DNA of 64,000 bases from assembly GCA_963580285.1 (NCBI GenBank), contig CAUZLF010000747.1, forward strand, positions 1 through 64,000, in the 5' to 3' direction. Source of the stretch: Lucinisca nassula. Lineage: Eukaryota > Mollusca > Bivalvia > Lucinida > Lucinidae. The translations under genes and the position numbers were made by a program. The notes beneath the pieces are model-generated. The model had not been told where the DNA came from, did no database searches, and saw only the letters and a program-made list of their open reading frames with translations. Shown here piece by piece: positions 20,104-31,682 of the stretch (positions are counted from its first letter, which is position 1; each line of letters starts with the position of its first letter).

Positions 20104-21775
20104 AAGTAAAACAAAGATCAGGAATCGATACAATTAACTTACTCCACCCATCAAAGACACCAATGGTAAAGAAACACAAACATTAAGCGACCAGACCATA
20201 ATGGAAACCTAAACAAAGGAAGGCCATAAGGACAGTTACTTTCCCACAAAATGGCCATATGACCATCCAAAATAAAAAGACACAAGTGATACACACAGTA
20301 TGTAACAAACAACAACATAAATAAATCGCCACAGAAGAACGGCCTTGGAACGGTCAGTGGAAAGAATTCCACTGGGGGCTTAAATCGATTTTACGTGACC
20401 ACAATCCTCGCCCTTACTTCCGTCGCGATTTAGACAAATAATTTGTTCAGTCCGCATGAAGGCCTCCTAACTCATCAGTGCAACCAACATCTCCGTGAAC
20501 ACAAATAATCAAAGAACCACAGAGGTGAGACAACGGTTAGGACTCGACAGCAAGAAACCACTGAAATGCTGGAGCAAAAGAAAACCAACAGTTAGACTCC
20601 GATGGGCCCGACCAGAGACAGAGCATCAGGCACCAACCAACATTACCTTGAATTAGATCTCTCTAATTCTCAATAAGCCTCTACGTTGGAACCGTCATAG
20701 AATCTGAGGCCTGACCCACCGGCATGCAATTAAAGAGGGAAGCAAAGTTGCCAACCGTGATTGGGTTAACTACCATGCATGCAGTCTGTCGTATAATATC
20801 CATATTGTACCCAATATTTTTATATCGAAGAATGATTTTACGAAATTTGGTGCTAAAGTCATTGCGGTGATATATTTTTCTGAATTTATATACTAAGTCA
20901 CCATTAAATTCGGGTTCCGATAGACCTTGTTGCAGAAGAGATTTAAGTCCAATATTGAATTTTGAAATTAAATCAGAATGGCGTCTATAAAATTTTTAAA
21001 AGGCTTTGCGTAGTTTATGGTACCGATAACCCTGATGAAGAAGTTTAGCCGTTAATAATTATTACGAGTGTTGAAGTCAGTTACATGACTACACGCTCTA
21101 GCAAATCGAATTAATTGCGAAATATAAACGCCATAGGATGGCGCACGAGGAACATCACCATCCAAAAAAGGAAAATTTACAATCTCAAAATCAAAGTCAT
21201 CGTGTTTATCATAAATTTTGCACGAAACAAACCCATCTACAATAGATAGATGTAAATCAAAAAAACCGCCTCGGTATCAGAAGAATTTGCTTTATTTAAC
21301 TGAAGTTCAAGGGGGGGGGGGTGTAAATCTGACTGATCAAACCATCGAAATAGGTATAATCAATATTTAATAAATCATCTAAATATCTAGAAGTGGAGCT
21401 AAAAGCTTCAATAATTTCAGATTGGTTATCAATGGAAAGCGACAACATGAAGTCTCTTTCATAACAATACAAGATTAGATCAGTCACAAGATTTGCGCAA
21501 TTCGTACCCATCGGAATGCCCACAATTTGTCTAAATAACTTAGTACCGAATCTAATATAAATATTGTCAAGTAGAAAGGTGAGGGCATCACACACTTTCT
21601 GACATGACCAAAGTGTATAATTCTTATGCTCTTTAGAAGTGAAAAATGCATTTCTGACATTACATGCAAGATAGAGAGAATCTTCTTTGTGAAAAGCCCA
21701 TTCAATTAAATCATTAAGCTTTTTTATAAGATTATGAGGAAGTGTAGTGTAAAGAGTGGAAAAATCGTAAGTACA
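20104..21775 (-). pseudogene. PLE copy 2: RT with frameshifts
   Basis: The minus-strand RT is nearly identical to the 302-aa ORF at 37001-37909 (MCDALTFLLDNIYIRFG, GIPMGTNCA, SRYLDDLLNID). A guanine/cytosine run near 21310-21321 is expanded relative to that copy and shifts the frame in the middle of the protein. A missing T near 21060 shifts it again. The 3' UTR extends to 20104 and ends CTTTGTTTTACTTCTA on the minus strand. The upstream part reaches about 21775, further into the RT N-terminus than copy 10. Dead but young. Confidence 0.85.
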
Positions 21776-22087
21776 CAGACTTGAAGGACCTTGATCTTTG
21801 GCATATCGACCTGTTTTGCTCGCGACACATCGCCATGCCCTAATACATATTCTTGTAAACGGTTACCGAGGTATGGTGCGTTCATTGTAAATGTATTTTG
21901 ATCATAAGAAAAATAATCAAAGGGGCATAACTCAGAAACTAAGAGGGGGGAACAATTATTTTTTATGCGCGATACATCGTATTGACCTGATACATATTCC
22001 TTTAAAGTTTCAGGGCTACTGAGTTATGGAGCGTGCAAGAACGTTAACGGACGGACGGACTGCGCCATGCTATAAAACGACTGTTTT
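21776..22087 (+). repeat. Tandem-unit remnant ending in an ACGGACGGACGG terminus
   Basis: Two decayed units (CACGACACATCG-like phrases: CTCGCGACACATCGCCATG and ATGCGCGATACATCGTATTG) are followed by AACGTTAACGGACGGACGGA. The same GGACGGACGGACG tail closes the array at 60350-60420. This appears to be an alternative 3' flank of these repeats. Confidence 0.6.
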
Positions 22088-23594
22088 GTCACCCATATAG
22101 ATCCTGCCAACCAGGCCCATATTCTCCACATTGGCCACCTCCCGGGGCTCAACAGCTTCCATAGCCTTATAATGGAAAAGTACTATCTACTTCCCTGAAC
22201 CCATGAGACTTGCTTTTTATTTGTACGAGATCTTCTAGAGTCCAAATTGGCCATGCCCCTTGGCAAAAAAATTACAAAAAATCTTCTTCTCTGAAACCAT
22301 AAGGCATAGAGCTTATATATTTAGTATGAAGCAACGGTAACTAGTCACCTAGATAAATCCCGCCAACATGTCCCTAGTGTCCAAGCCGACCATGTTCCGT
22401 GGCTCATTAGTTCCTATAGACCTATAATAAGTAAAACCTTCTTCTCTAAAATATTAGGCCCAGAGTTGAAGATATATTGTATGTAGCAATGCTAAGAAAT
22501 CCTGCCGATAATAGCCCTAGTGTCCCGGGGCTCATTAGCTTCCATAGACTTATAATAATGATAATCAACAACGTCTTCATAAATCTCCTTCTCTAAAACC
22601 ATGAAATTCACAGCTTGGATATTTAGTATGTAACAACGTTATGTGGTCTCCTACATAAATACTGTCAACCATGTACCTAGCGCCATAATTCGCCACGCTC
22701 CGGCGCTCAATAGTTCTCAAAGACTGATGAAAAATATTAAAAAAAAACTTCTCTGAACCCATAAGGCCGAGAGCTTAGATATTATGTACCAACGTTGGGT
22801 GGTCACCCACAAGAATCCTGCCAGCCAAGTCTCTGGGGTCAAAATTAGCCACGTCACGTAGCTCATAATCTTCCATAGACTTATAATGGCAAAAATTCAA
22901 AATGTTTCTTCCCTGAAACTATTTTGCTTTGAGGTTAGACATTTAGTACGTAGCAAGGGTAAGTGTCACCCATATAGATCCTGCCAACCAGGCCCATATT
23001 CTCCACATTGGCCACCTCCCGGGGCTCAACAGCTTCCATAGCCTTATAATGGAAAAGTACTATCTACTTCCCTGAACCCATGAGACTTGCTTTTTATTTG
23101 TTCGAGATCTTCTAGAGTCCAAATTGGCCATGCCCCTTGGCAAAAAACGAAATAAATAAACATATTCTTCATTGAGACCATAAGCGCCAGAGCTTAGATA
23201 TTTGGTATAAAGCATTGTTAGGTCGTCACATAGATAAATCCTGCCAACCATGCCACTGGGGTCCATATTGGTCACACCTCGAGGCTCATTAGCTCCCGTA
23301 GAATTAAGACGTGAAAAGAAATGAAAAATCTTCTTCTCTGAAACCGTAAAGCCCAGAGCATTGATATTAAGTATGCAGCATCGTTTAAGCGGTGAACTAC
23401 AAAAATCATGCTAACCATGTCGCTTTGGTTCAAATTTGCAAATTCAGGGACTCATGGGGTTCCATAGACTTATTATGAAAAAAAATATCTGAAACCGTGA
23501 GGCCCAGAGCTGAAACATTTAGTTTGCAGCAACATAAAGTGACCACCTACACGGATCTTGCAAACCAAATCCTTAGGGCCCAAATTGGGGTTCA
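22088..23594 (+). repeat. Tandem array (~165-bp unit) with a higher-order duplication
   Basis: Units carry ATCCTGCCAACCATGCC, GGGGTCCAAATTGGCCAC and CATAGACTTATAATG. Two 183-base stretches, 22088-22270 and 22965-23147, are identical except for about one base, although adjacent units are heavily diverged. That is a recent duplication at a spacing of 877 bp, i.e. several units at once. Confidence 0.85.
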
Positions 23595-24420
23595 TTAACT
23601 GACATAGACTTTTGTTTCTTGCCGTTGCTTCATCTCTGTGGTTGTTTGAGTTTTGATTTCTCGGAGATGTTGCACTGATGGGTTTGGAGGCCCTCATGCG
23701 GACTGAACAAATTATCTGTCTAAATCACTACGGACGTAAGGGCGAAGATTGCGGCGGCGCAAAACCGATTTAAGCCCCCCCACCCAGTGGATATCGTTTC
23801 ACTGACCGTTCCAAGACGGTTCTTGTGTCCCGGTTTATTTCTTGTTATGAATTGCCTTTGAGTGTGTGAATCGCTTATGTTTTCTTTGTTTTGGATAGCC
23901 AATTCGCCATTTTGTGGGAAAGTGACTGTCCTTTTAGCTTTTCGCTGTTTTTGGTGTTTTCATTAGGGTCTAGTTATTTCATGTTTGTGTTTCTTTCCCT
24001 TTGGCGTCTCTGATGGGAGCTGTTGGCTAATTGTACCGATTGCTGATCATTGCCTTCACTTCTTTTTTTTACACTCGGATTGCTTGTTAATAACTAGAAT
24101 TGCGGTAGCGTAAAATCGATTTAAGCCCCCCCCCCCCGTCCCCCCAGTGAAATACTTTTCGCTGTTCGTTCCAAGACTGTTCTTCAATCGCAGTTTACGT
24201 CTTTGAATGTGTGTATTTCTTGTACCTTTTTTGACAGCCAAGTGGCCATTTTCTGGGAAAGTAACTGTACGTTTGGGTTTCTGCTATTGGTGTTTCCATT
24301 AGGGTCTAGTTACTTCATGTTTGTGTTTCTCTCCCTTTTGTTAATTGTACGATTCCTGATCATTGTCTTCACGTCTATTTGTATACCAGGGCCGTTTTGT
24401 TTGTGTCGTGTGGTGGCTGT
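23595..24420 (+). pseudogene. PLE 3' UTR fragments, two in tandem (plus strand)
   Basis: 23595-24065 and 24075-24385 each read AAAAYCGATTTAAGCCCCC, a GTTCCAAGACNGTTCTT segment, GGCCATTTTSTGGGAAAGT and GGGTCTAGTTACTTCATG, ending near CGATTCCTGATCATTG. These are the 3' UTR of the PLE family in + orientation, without coding sequence. They are more diverged than copies 4 and 10. Confidence 0.75.
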
Positions 24421-24913
24421 AACACGTCTCCGCGGACATGCATTTAATGTTCTTATTAGCTCACCTGTCACGTAGATAACATTTTGTCCGTCGTGCGTGC
24501 GTCCGTCCGTCCGTGCGTCTGTAAACAATTTTAAATAAGTATATCTCTAATACCCCATGGCCAATCTTGATCAAATTTCATCAGGTAGCATCATTAGGTA
24601 GGGGGAAAGGCTGCATAAGGTTTTTGGGCAGATCAGATTGGAATTCTGGTTGCCATGGCAACATATAGCTCCTATAGAGTTATGCTTGGAAAAATTAAAC
24701 AAAAAACGTCTTCTCTGAAACCACAGGGCCCAGAGCTTAGATATTTAGCTTGTAACAATGTTAAGTGGTCACCTACGTAAATCCTGCCAACCATGCCCCT
24801 GGGGTCCAAATTGGCCACAACCCGGGGCCCCTTAGCTCCTATAGACGCATAATAAAAAAAAAAAAGCTTCAAAAATCTTCTTCTCTGAAACCACAGGGCC
24901 CAGAGCTTATATA

Positions 24914-25090
24914 CAGTCCAACCTGTACTAAGCAAGCACCTCAGGGATAATGAAAATGTGCTTGCTTAAGACGGGTGCTTGCTTATACAGGTGAATTTTA
25001 ATGCATTTGCATTTTTCGGGAACTAAATGCCTGCTTGCTTAAGACAGGTTGCTTGCTTAATAGAGGTGGCCACTGAGACAGGTTTGACTG
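24914..25090. mobile_element. Tc1/mariner-like MITE, 177 bp, TA target duplication
   Basis: The termini CAGTCCAACCTGT and ACAGGTTTGACTG are inverted copies with one mismatch, flanked by TA at 24912-24913 and 25091-25092. The insertion interrupts a tandem unit that elsewhere reads GAGCTTAGATATTTAGCATG. Internal GCTTGCTTAAGACRGGT repeats lie on both sides of the centre. CAGT termini with TA duplication suit the Tc1/mariner superfamily. No ORF. Confidence 0.9.
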
Positions 25091-26346
25091 TATTTAGCAG
25101 GTAGCAACGGCAAGTGGTCACATACATAATTCCTGCCAATCATGTCCCTGGGTTCCAAATGGGCCACGCCCCGGGGTCCCTTCGCTCCCATAGACTCCTA
25201 ATGGAAAAAAAGCTTAAAAAATCTTCTTCTCTGAAAGCACACGGCCCAGAGCTTAGATATTTAGCATGTAGCAACGGCAAGTGGTCATTTACATAATTTC
25301 TGCCAATCATGCCCCTTGGGTCCAAACAGGCCACGCCCCGGGGCCCTTTAGCTGCTATAGACTCATAATGGAAAAAAGCTTCAAAAAGCTTCTTCTCTGA
25401 AACCACAGGGCCCAGAGCTGAGATATTTAGCATGTAGCAACGGCAAGTGGTCACCTACAAAAATCCTGCCAATCATGCCCCTGGGGTCCAAATGGGCCAC
25501 GCCCCGGGGCCGCTTAGCTCCCATAGACTCATAATGGAAAAAAGCTTAAAAAATCTTCTTCTCTGAAATCACAGTGCCCAGAGCTTAGATATTTATCATT
25601 TGGCAATGGCAAGTGGTCACCTACATAAATCCTGTCAATCATGCCCCTGGGGTCCAAATTAACCACACCCTGGTGCCCCTTAGCTTCCATAGACTTATAA
25701 TGAAAAACAAAACTTCAAAAAGCTTCTTCTCTGATACCACAGGGCCCAGAGCTTAGATATTTAGCATGTAGCAACGGCAAGTGGTCACCTACATAAATCC
25801 TGCCAATCATGCCCCTGGGGTCCAAATGGGCCACGCCCCGGGGCCCCTTAGCCCCCATAGACTCCTAACGGAAAAAAGCTTCAAAATCTTCTTCTCTGAA
25901 ACCACAGGGCCCAGAGCTTAGATATTAAGCATGTAGCAAAGGCAAGTGGTCACCTAAATAAATCTTGCCATGCATGCCCCTGGGGTCCAAATTGGCTAGC
26001 GTCCGGGGCCCCTTAGCTCCTATAGACTCATAATGGAAAAAAGCTTAAAAAATCTTCTTCTCTGAAACCACAGGGCCCAGAGCTTTGATATTTAGCATGT
26101 AGCAACGGCAAGTGGTCACCTATATAAATCCTGCCAATCATGCCTCTGGGGTCCAAATGGGTCCCCAACCCGGGGCCACTTAGCTCCTATAAACTCATAA
26201 TGGAAAAAGCTTCAACAATTTTCTTCTCTGAAACCACAGGGCCCAGAGCTTATATATTTAGCATGGAGCAATGGCAAGTGGTCACCTACATAAATCCTAC
26301 CATTCATGCTCCTGGGGTACAAATGGGCCACGCCCCGGGGCCCCTT

Positions 26347-26597
26347 ATCTCCCATAGAAAAGTAGAAGTAAAACAAAGATCGGCAATCGATACAATTAAC
26401 TTACTCCACCCATCAAAGACACCAAGGGGAAAGAAACACAAACATTAAGCGACCGGACCATAATGGAAACCTAAACAAAGGAAGGTCATAAGGACAGTTA
26501 CTTTCCCACAAAATGGCCATATGGCCATCCAAAATAAAAAGACACAAGTGATACACACAGTAAGTAACAAACAACAACAGAAATAAATCGCCACAGA
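26347..26597 (-). pseudogene. PLE 3' UTR end fragment inside the 167-bp array
   Basis: AGTAGAAGTAAAACAAAGAT begins the segment, followed by GGCAATCGATACAATTAAC and the TACTTTCCCACAAAATGGCC phrase. It stops at ATAAATCGCCACAGA, where the array resumes. Only the terminal ~250 bases of the 3' UTR are present, as expected for 5'-truncated reverse transcription. Confidence 0.85.
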
Positions 26598-27500
26598 CTC
26601 ATAATAGAAAAAAAGCTTCAAAATCATCTTCTCTGAAACTGTGAAGCACAGCACTTAGATATTTAATATCTAGCAACATGAAATAGTCACCTGCATAAAT
26701 CCTGCTAACCCTGCCCCTGGGGTCAAAATTGGTCACGTCCGTGCTCATCAGCTCCTATATACTTATAATGGAAGAAACTTAAAAAATCTTCTTCTATGAA
26801 ACCATTAGGCCCAGAGCTTAGATATTTAGTTAATAGCAACGCAAGAGGTCACCGACATAAACCCTGCCAATTATGCCACTGGGATCCAAAGTGGCCACAA
26901 CCCAGGGCGCTTTAGCTCCAATGGACTTACAATTGGAAAGTCTTCTTCTCTGAAACCACAGGGCCCAGAGCTTAAGTATGTAGCATGTAGCAACATCAAG
27001 TAGTCACCTGCATAAATTTTGCCAACCATGCTCTTGGGTCAAAATTTGCCACGCTCATTGGCTCATTAGCTCCCATAAACATAATGAAAAAAAAAAAACA
27101 ACTTTAAAAATCTTCTCCTCTGAAACCATAAATCCAAGAGGTTAGATCTTTAGTACGTAGCCACATGAAATGGTCACCTTAATAAATACTGCCAAAATGC
27201 CCCTTGGGTCAAAATTGGCCACGCCCATGGACATTACCTACCACAGTCTTGAAATGTACAACTTAAAATGAAAAACAAACTTCAAAAATCTTCTTCACTG
27301 AAAACATAAGGCCGAGAGCTTAGGTATTTAGCATGTAGCAACGTCGAGTGGTCGCCTACATGAATCCTGCCAATCATGCGCCTAGGGTCTAAATTGGCCA
27401 AATCTTGTGACCCCGTAACTCCAATAAACTAATAATGGAATAATGGAAAATAAGCTTCGAAAATCTTCTTTTCTGAAACCATGAAGTACAGACCTTAGAT

Positions 27501-27670
27501 TAGAAGCCTCCGTGGTGCAGTGGTTACGCTACTCGCCTTGTAAACCAGGGATCGCAGGATCGATCCCGGGCTTCTCCAGACTTTCGGATGAGTCTTTAAA
27601 ACCGAGGTCCCGTCTCCGTATGACCTTAGCTGTTGGTGGGACGTAAAACTAAAACTCACTCACTCACTCT
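27501..27670 (+). mobile_element. SINE-2 (tRNA-derived) with target-site duplication
   Basis: The A box is TGGTGCAGTGG (27513-27523) and the B box GGATCGATCCC (27557-27567). The head looks like a tRNA from GAAGCCTCCG to GGGCTTCTCC. The tail reads GGGACGTAAAACTAAAACTC then (ACTC)n. CAGACCTTAGAT flanks it at 27489-27500 and 27671-27682. The copy is intact at 170 bp and could have been transcribed by polymerase III, but it is an insertion in the 167-bp array and not a tRNA gene. Confidence 0.95.
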
Positions 27671-28004
27671 CAGACCTTAGATATTTAGTATATAGCAACA
27701 TAAAATGGTCATCCACATAAATCATGCCAACAATGCTCTTTGGGTCAAAATTTGTCATGCCCCAGGTCTCATTAGCACCTATAGACTTATACTGGAAAAA
27801 ACTTCAAAAATCTTCTTCTCCGAAACCATGAGGCCCAGAGCTTAGATATTTAGTATGTAGCAATTTCAAGTGGTCTACTACATAAATACCGCAAACCATG
27901 CCCCTGGAGTCTGAATTGGCCATTCGCCAGGGCTCCTTAACTCCAATAGACTTATAATGGATCAACTTCAAAAATCTTCTTTTCTGAAACCACAGGGCCC
28001 CGAT

Positions 28005-28295
28005 TTTTGATTGATTGAGGTTTAACATCCCCGTCAAGACTGTGTAGGTCATTTTGGAGACTTTGCTTCCAGATTTGTGGGACTTTTACCCTACATTGGG
28101 ATGAAATGACATCTTAAGCTCTGCTGCCCAATGAAACCAATATAGTTTAAATGCATAGACGGTTCAACTGGTACCACTTTTCCTGGGCAGGCTTAGAACC
28201 TCTAAGCTGTTTACCAGTACTCATCTGCGTTCGGTTCCAGCTCTGCATGGAAGCACCATGTAGCCCAATCTATTTCTTCAACTCCCGATGGGTAT
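28005..28295 (-). mobile_element. SINE-1, 5'-truncated
   Basis: Reverse complement of the SINE-1 3' two thirds: GAGGTTTAACATCCCCGTCA (tail side), AGGTCATTTTGGAGACTTTG, TTGGGATGAAATGACATC and AGCACCATGTAGCCCAATC. It lies between the last repeat unit and the right terminus of the surrounding element. The (CAAA)n tail is reduced and no duplication was found. Confidence 0.85.
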
Positions 28296-28378
28296 TCTAA
28301 ACATCTCTCATGATTTTCTGTTACACAGGTGAGCGCTACAGGGCCAGTTGGCCCTCTTGTTTTTTCCTAATCTTTGGG

Positions 28379-28690
28379 AATGCATTGGCGTATGCGTGCA
28401 TGCATGTGTGAGTATGCGCATTTATGCAAACATTTTTTGTGTGCATGCGTGCATGAGTACATGCAATGTGCGTGCATGCTTGTATGTGTGTGTGCATGCA
28501 TGCTTGTGTGCATGTAAGCCTGTGTTTGCATGCATGTGTACATGCATGTGTGAGTGTGTGGATGTATGCATGCATGTCTGCATGTATGCATGCATGTATG
28601 AGTGTGTGTTCATGAATATGTACATACATGTATGAGTGTGCATGCATGCATGCGTATGAAGTGTGCGCATTTATGCATTGGTGTGTGTGC
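28379..28690. repeat. GCATGCATGT-rich low-complexity tract
   Basis: About 310 bases built from GCATGCATG, TGTGTG and TGCGCATT words, mostly alternating purine and pyrimidine. Four overlapping ORFs on both strands (His/Met/Cys-rich) are composition artefacts. Alternating tracts of this kind can adopt left-handed DNA under torsion. It lies between the end of the AGCTCACC element and a TDR element. Confidence 0.9.
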
Positions 28691-29050
28691 ATTGGCGTGT
28701 GGCGGCCGTAAAACGTCTCCCCGTACATCAACCATAGTGCCGTTTATATTTTACTTTTGTCCTTTGAGATCAGCGTGAATATTCTGAGAAATCGGAAATA
28801 AATTATTGGTTTAGACTCATATTCTAGACAGGTTTTTAAATATTTGGCCCCTATTTTGATTTATATCAGTCTTTGTATCGACTGCCTATTCGAAATTCGC
28901 AAAATTGCAGTATGTTTCTTCCGGCTTTCTTTGCCGGATCATTACAGGGTCACTGATGAGGCTTTATTAGCCGAAACTACGTAGTATGACCCATCTTCTT
29001 TCTTATGAATGTTTTCATTGCTCTTAAAGGAACTCATTTTTGATTTTTAT
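28687..29050 (+). mobile_element. TDR element, copy 3 (body plus right repeat)
   Basis: GTGTGGCGGCCGTAAAACG, CCGTACATCAACCATAGTG, TTTGAGATCAGCGTGAATAT and TTTATTAGCCGAAACTACG match 57136-57500 nearly base for base. The right repeat (AGTATGACCCATCTTCTTTC ... AAAGGAACTCATTTTTGA) is present. The left repeat is missing here, replaced by the GCATGCATG tract. Confidence 0.75.
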
Positions 29051-29109
29051 TTACAATGTGGTCATTGTTTGACGGCTCCACTATTTTAACTCACTTCAGC
29101 AAGAGCATG

Positions 29110-29205
29110 GTGGTACTAAAGCCTATGCACTGCAGGTTATGGGTGAAGAGAGGGCTGTAGTTGATGACCGCATTTGTCATTTAGCCACCACGTTTCGTGC
29201 TTAAA
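29110..29205 (+). pseudogene. PLE RT N-terminal scrap
   Basis: On the plus strand, GGTGAAGAGAGGGCTGTAGT onward translates to GEERAVVDDRICHLATTF, matching the minus-strand ORF at 31201-31443 (VERALVDDHTCHSATKF). It is a fragment in the opposite orientation to the adjacent PLE copy. Confidence 0.65.
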
Positions 29206-29214
29206 ATAGATGTA

Positions 29215-29440
29215 AAGGCAATAATAAGGAATCGATACAATTAACCCACAGCGCCCATCAGAGACACCAAAGGAAAACAAACAGTAACATGAAATCACTA
29301 GACCCCAATGGAAACACCAACAACAGAAAGCCACACGGAGAGTTACTTTCCCACACAATCGCCAATTAGCTATCCTAAACCAAACATTTAAGCGATATAC
29401 ACACTCAAAGACAAACAAAGTCTGTCTACTTATGGTTTTT
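29215..29440 (-). pseudogene. PLE 3' UTR end fragment
   Basis: GGAATCGATACAATTAACCC, GAAAACAAACAGTAACATGA and AGTTACTTTCCCACACAATC mark the last part of the PLE 3' UTR. It stops near 29430, and a second complete 3' end starts about 40 bases further, so two copies inserted side by side. Confidence 0.75.
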
Positions 29441-29474
29441 CCCACCCTTTACACTACTCTTACTCATAATAGAA

Positions 29475-31680
29475 GGGAAGGCAATGCTCATGAATCGATA
29501 CAATTAACCCACAGATCCCATCAGGGACATCAAGGGAAAGAAACACAAACATGAAACAACTAGTCCCTAATGGAAACATCACTAGAGGAAAGCCAAACGT
29601 ACACTTTCTTTCCCACAAACATGGCCAATTAGCTATCCAAAACAAAATAATATAAGCGATACACACACTCAAAGACAACAATAACAAAAATAACCACGAC
29701 AGAAGAACCGCATTGGAACGGCCAGTGAAACGAATACACCTGGGGGGCTTAAATCGATTTTACGTGGCCACAAATCCTCGCCCTTACTTCCGTCGCGATT
29801 AAAACAGTTTGTTCAGTCCGCATCAAGGCCTCCTAACTTATCAGTGCAACATCTCCGTGACCACAAAACCAATCAACCAGAGATGAAGCAGCGGTGGGGC
29901 TTCGACAGCAAGAAACCACTGAAATGCTAGAGCAAAGAAAACCAACAGTTAGATAGCATCAGGCACCAACCAACATTGCATAAAATTAGATTCTGTCTAA
30001 TTTTCAGTAAGCCTTTAAGCTGGAACCGTCATAGAATCTGAGGCCGGACCCACCAGCGTGCAATTAAAGAGGGAAGCAAAGTTGTCAACTTGATTGGGTT
30101 AACTACCATGCATGCAGTCTGTCGAATAACATTTATATTTTACCCAATCTTTTTATATCGAAGAAAGATTTACGAAATTGGGTACTGAACTCATTGCAAT
30201 TATATATTTTTCTGAATTTATACACTAAGTCACCATAAAATTCGTGTTCCGATAGACCTTGTTGCAGAAGAGATTTAAGTCCAACATTGAGTTTTGAAAT
30301 TAAACATTAAATCGGAATGCCGTCAATAAAATTTTGAAAAGGCTTTGCGTAGTTTATGATACCGATAACCCTGCTTAAGAAGTTTAGCATTTAACAATTT
30401 ATTATGGATGTTGAGGTCAGTTCCATAAATAGACACTCTGGCAAATCGAATTAATTGCGAAATATAAATGTCATAGGATGCCGCACGAGAAAAATCACCA
30501 TCCAAAAAAGGAAAAATTACAATCTCAAAACCACAATCATCGCGTTTATCATAAATTTTGCAAGAAACAAATCCATCTACAATAGATAGGTGTACATCCA
30601 AAAACGGGGCCTCGGTATCAGACGAATTCGCCTTTTTAAATGAAGATCTGGGGGTAAATTTTGACTGATCAAACCATCGAAATAGGTATTGTCAATATTT
30701 AATAAATTATCCATATATTTAGGAGTCGAGCTAAAGGCTTCAATGATTTCAGATTGGTTTTCAACGGAAAGGGACATCATGAAGTCTCTTTCATAACAAA
30801 ACAAGAACAAATCAGCCACAAGGGGTGCGCAGTTTGTACCCATCGGAATACCCACAATTTGTCTAAATAACTTAGTACCAAATCTTATGTAAATATTGTC
30901 AAGTAGAAAGGTGAGAGTCTCACACAATTTCTGACATGACCAAAAAGTATAATTTTTATGCTCTTCAGAAGTGAAAAAAGCATTTTTTACATTACATGCA
31001 AGATGGTGGGAGTCTTCCCAATGAAATGACCATTCAATGAAGTCATTAAGGTTTAATTTTATAAGATATAATGAAGTGTTGTGTAAAGGGTGGGGAAGTC
31101 AAAAGTAGATATACTTGAAGCACGGAAACGTCTGGATTTCATTTTATTTGAAACTTCATTAGAAATTTTTATAGACCAAAACAGATTTCTCCCTGATCTT
31201 TCAAAGACTTTGTCGCAATATTAAATCATATGTTTTGATGGCAGTAAAACATGAAGTTAATAATTTGGAGAGTTCAGTGGTGATACAAGAGTTTGCAATA
31301 AACGGTGCTTTGTATGGTCTTTTATGAAGTTTAGGTAACCAATATAACGTAGGAAGCTTATCTTGGCCTTCTGTAACACATATAGCAAACTTGGTGGCTG
31401 AATGACAAGTGTGGTCATCAACTAAAGCCCTCTCTACAGCCAAAGGCGGCCGTTCATAGGCCTTATTACCACCAAGTTCTAGCTGAAGAGGGTTAACATA
31501 GTGGAGCCTTCAAACAACGCCCACATTGTTAGCAGCCTTATCTGCTGGAGCCAAAACAAACTTCTCATGAAATTCTTGAACACCTAGTTTAAGGTGCCGT
31601 AAAGACGTCTTAGGTTTAGGAGGTTATATGTTTGTATTTTGAGAGCAGAAAAAATGCGGTTGTTCACTAGTTTCAGAATG
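29475..31680 (-). pseudogene. PLE copy 3: longest RT remnant
   Basis: Minus strand. The 3' UTR is 29475-30020. RT C-terminus and thumb-like region span 30020-30601 with frameshifts. The RT core at 30577-30927 carries GIPMGTNCAP and KYMDNLLNID, where the usual second catalytic Asp of the YLDD box is Asn. An N-terminal block at 31201-31443 has LPTLYWLPKLHKRPYKAPF, the first conserved RT motifs. Further upstream sequence runs to about 31680 but is broken by stops. In this RT family the first Asp of YxDD and the partner Asp bind metal, so the YMDN variant and multiple shifts make this copy inactive. I assign it to Penelope-like elements from the LPKLHK and YxDD layout. No GIY-YIG endonuclease was seen. 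Confidence 0.75.
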
Positions 31681-31682
31681 CT

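Larger units (their letters stand above)
24457..28368 (+). mobile_element. AGCTCACC-type element with ~167-bp tandem repeats and nested insertions
   Basis: The left end is TTAGCTCACCTGTCACG followed by TTTTGTCCGTCGTGCGTGCG. The right end is ACACAGGTGAGCGCTACAGG, then GGGCCAGTTGGCCCTCTTG, a hairpin before the T-rich flank. The interior has about 18 units containing AGGGCCCAGAGCTTAGATAT, GTGGTCACCTACATAAATCC and TGCCCCTGGGGTCCAAAT. The last phrase recurs at about 24796, 25478, 25644 and 25812, so the unit is 166-168 bp. Nested inside are a TA-flanked MITE, a PLE 3' fragment, SINE-2 and SINE-1. No direct target-site duplication was recognised at the outer ends. There is no transposase, so it must depend on another element. 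Confidence 0.75.

Noticed and set aside
27501..27580. tRNA gene
   Set aside because: A- and B-box-like motifs are present, but the sequence is the head of a SINE with a target-site duplication, a body and an (ACTC)n tail.
28336..28731. 131-codon His/Met-rich minus-strand ORF and its partners
   Set aside because: Encoded by the GCATGCATG low-complexity tract on both strands at once; no evidence of a gene.
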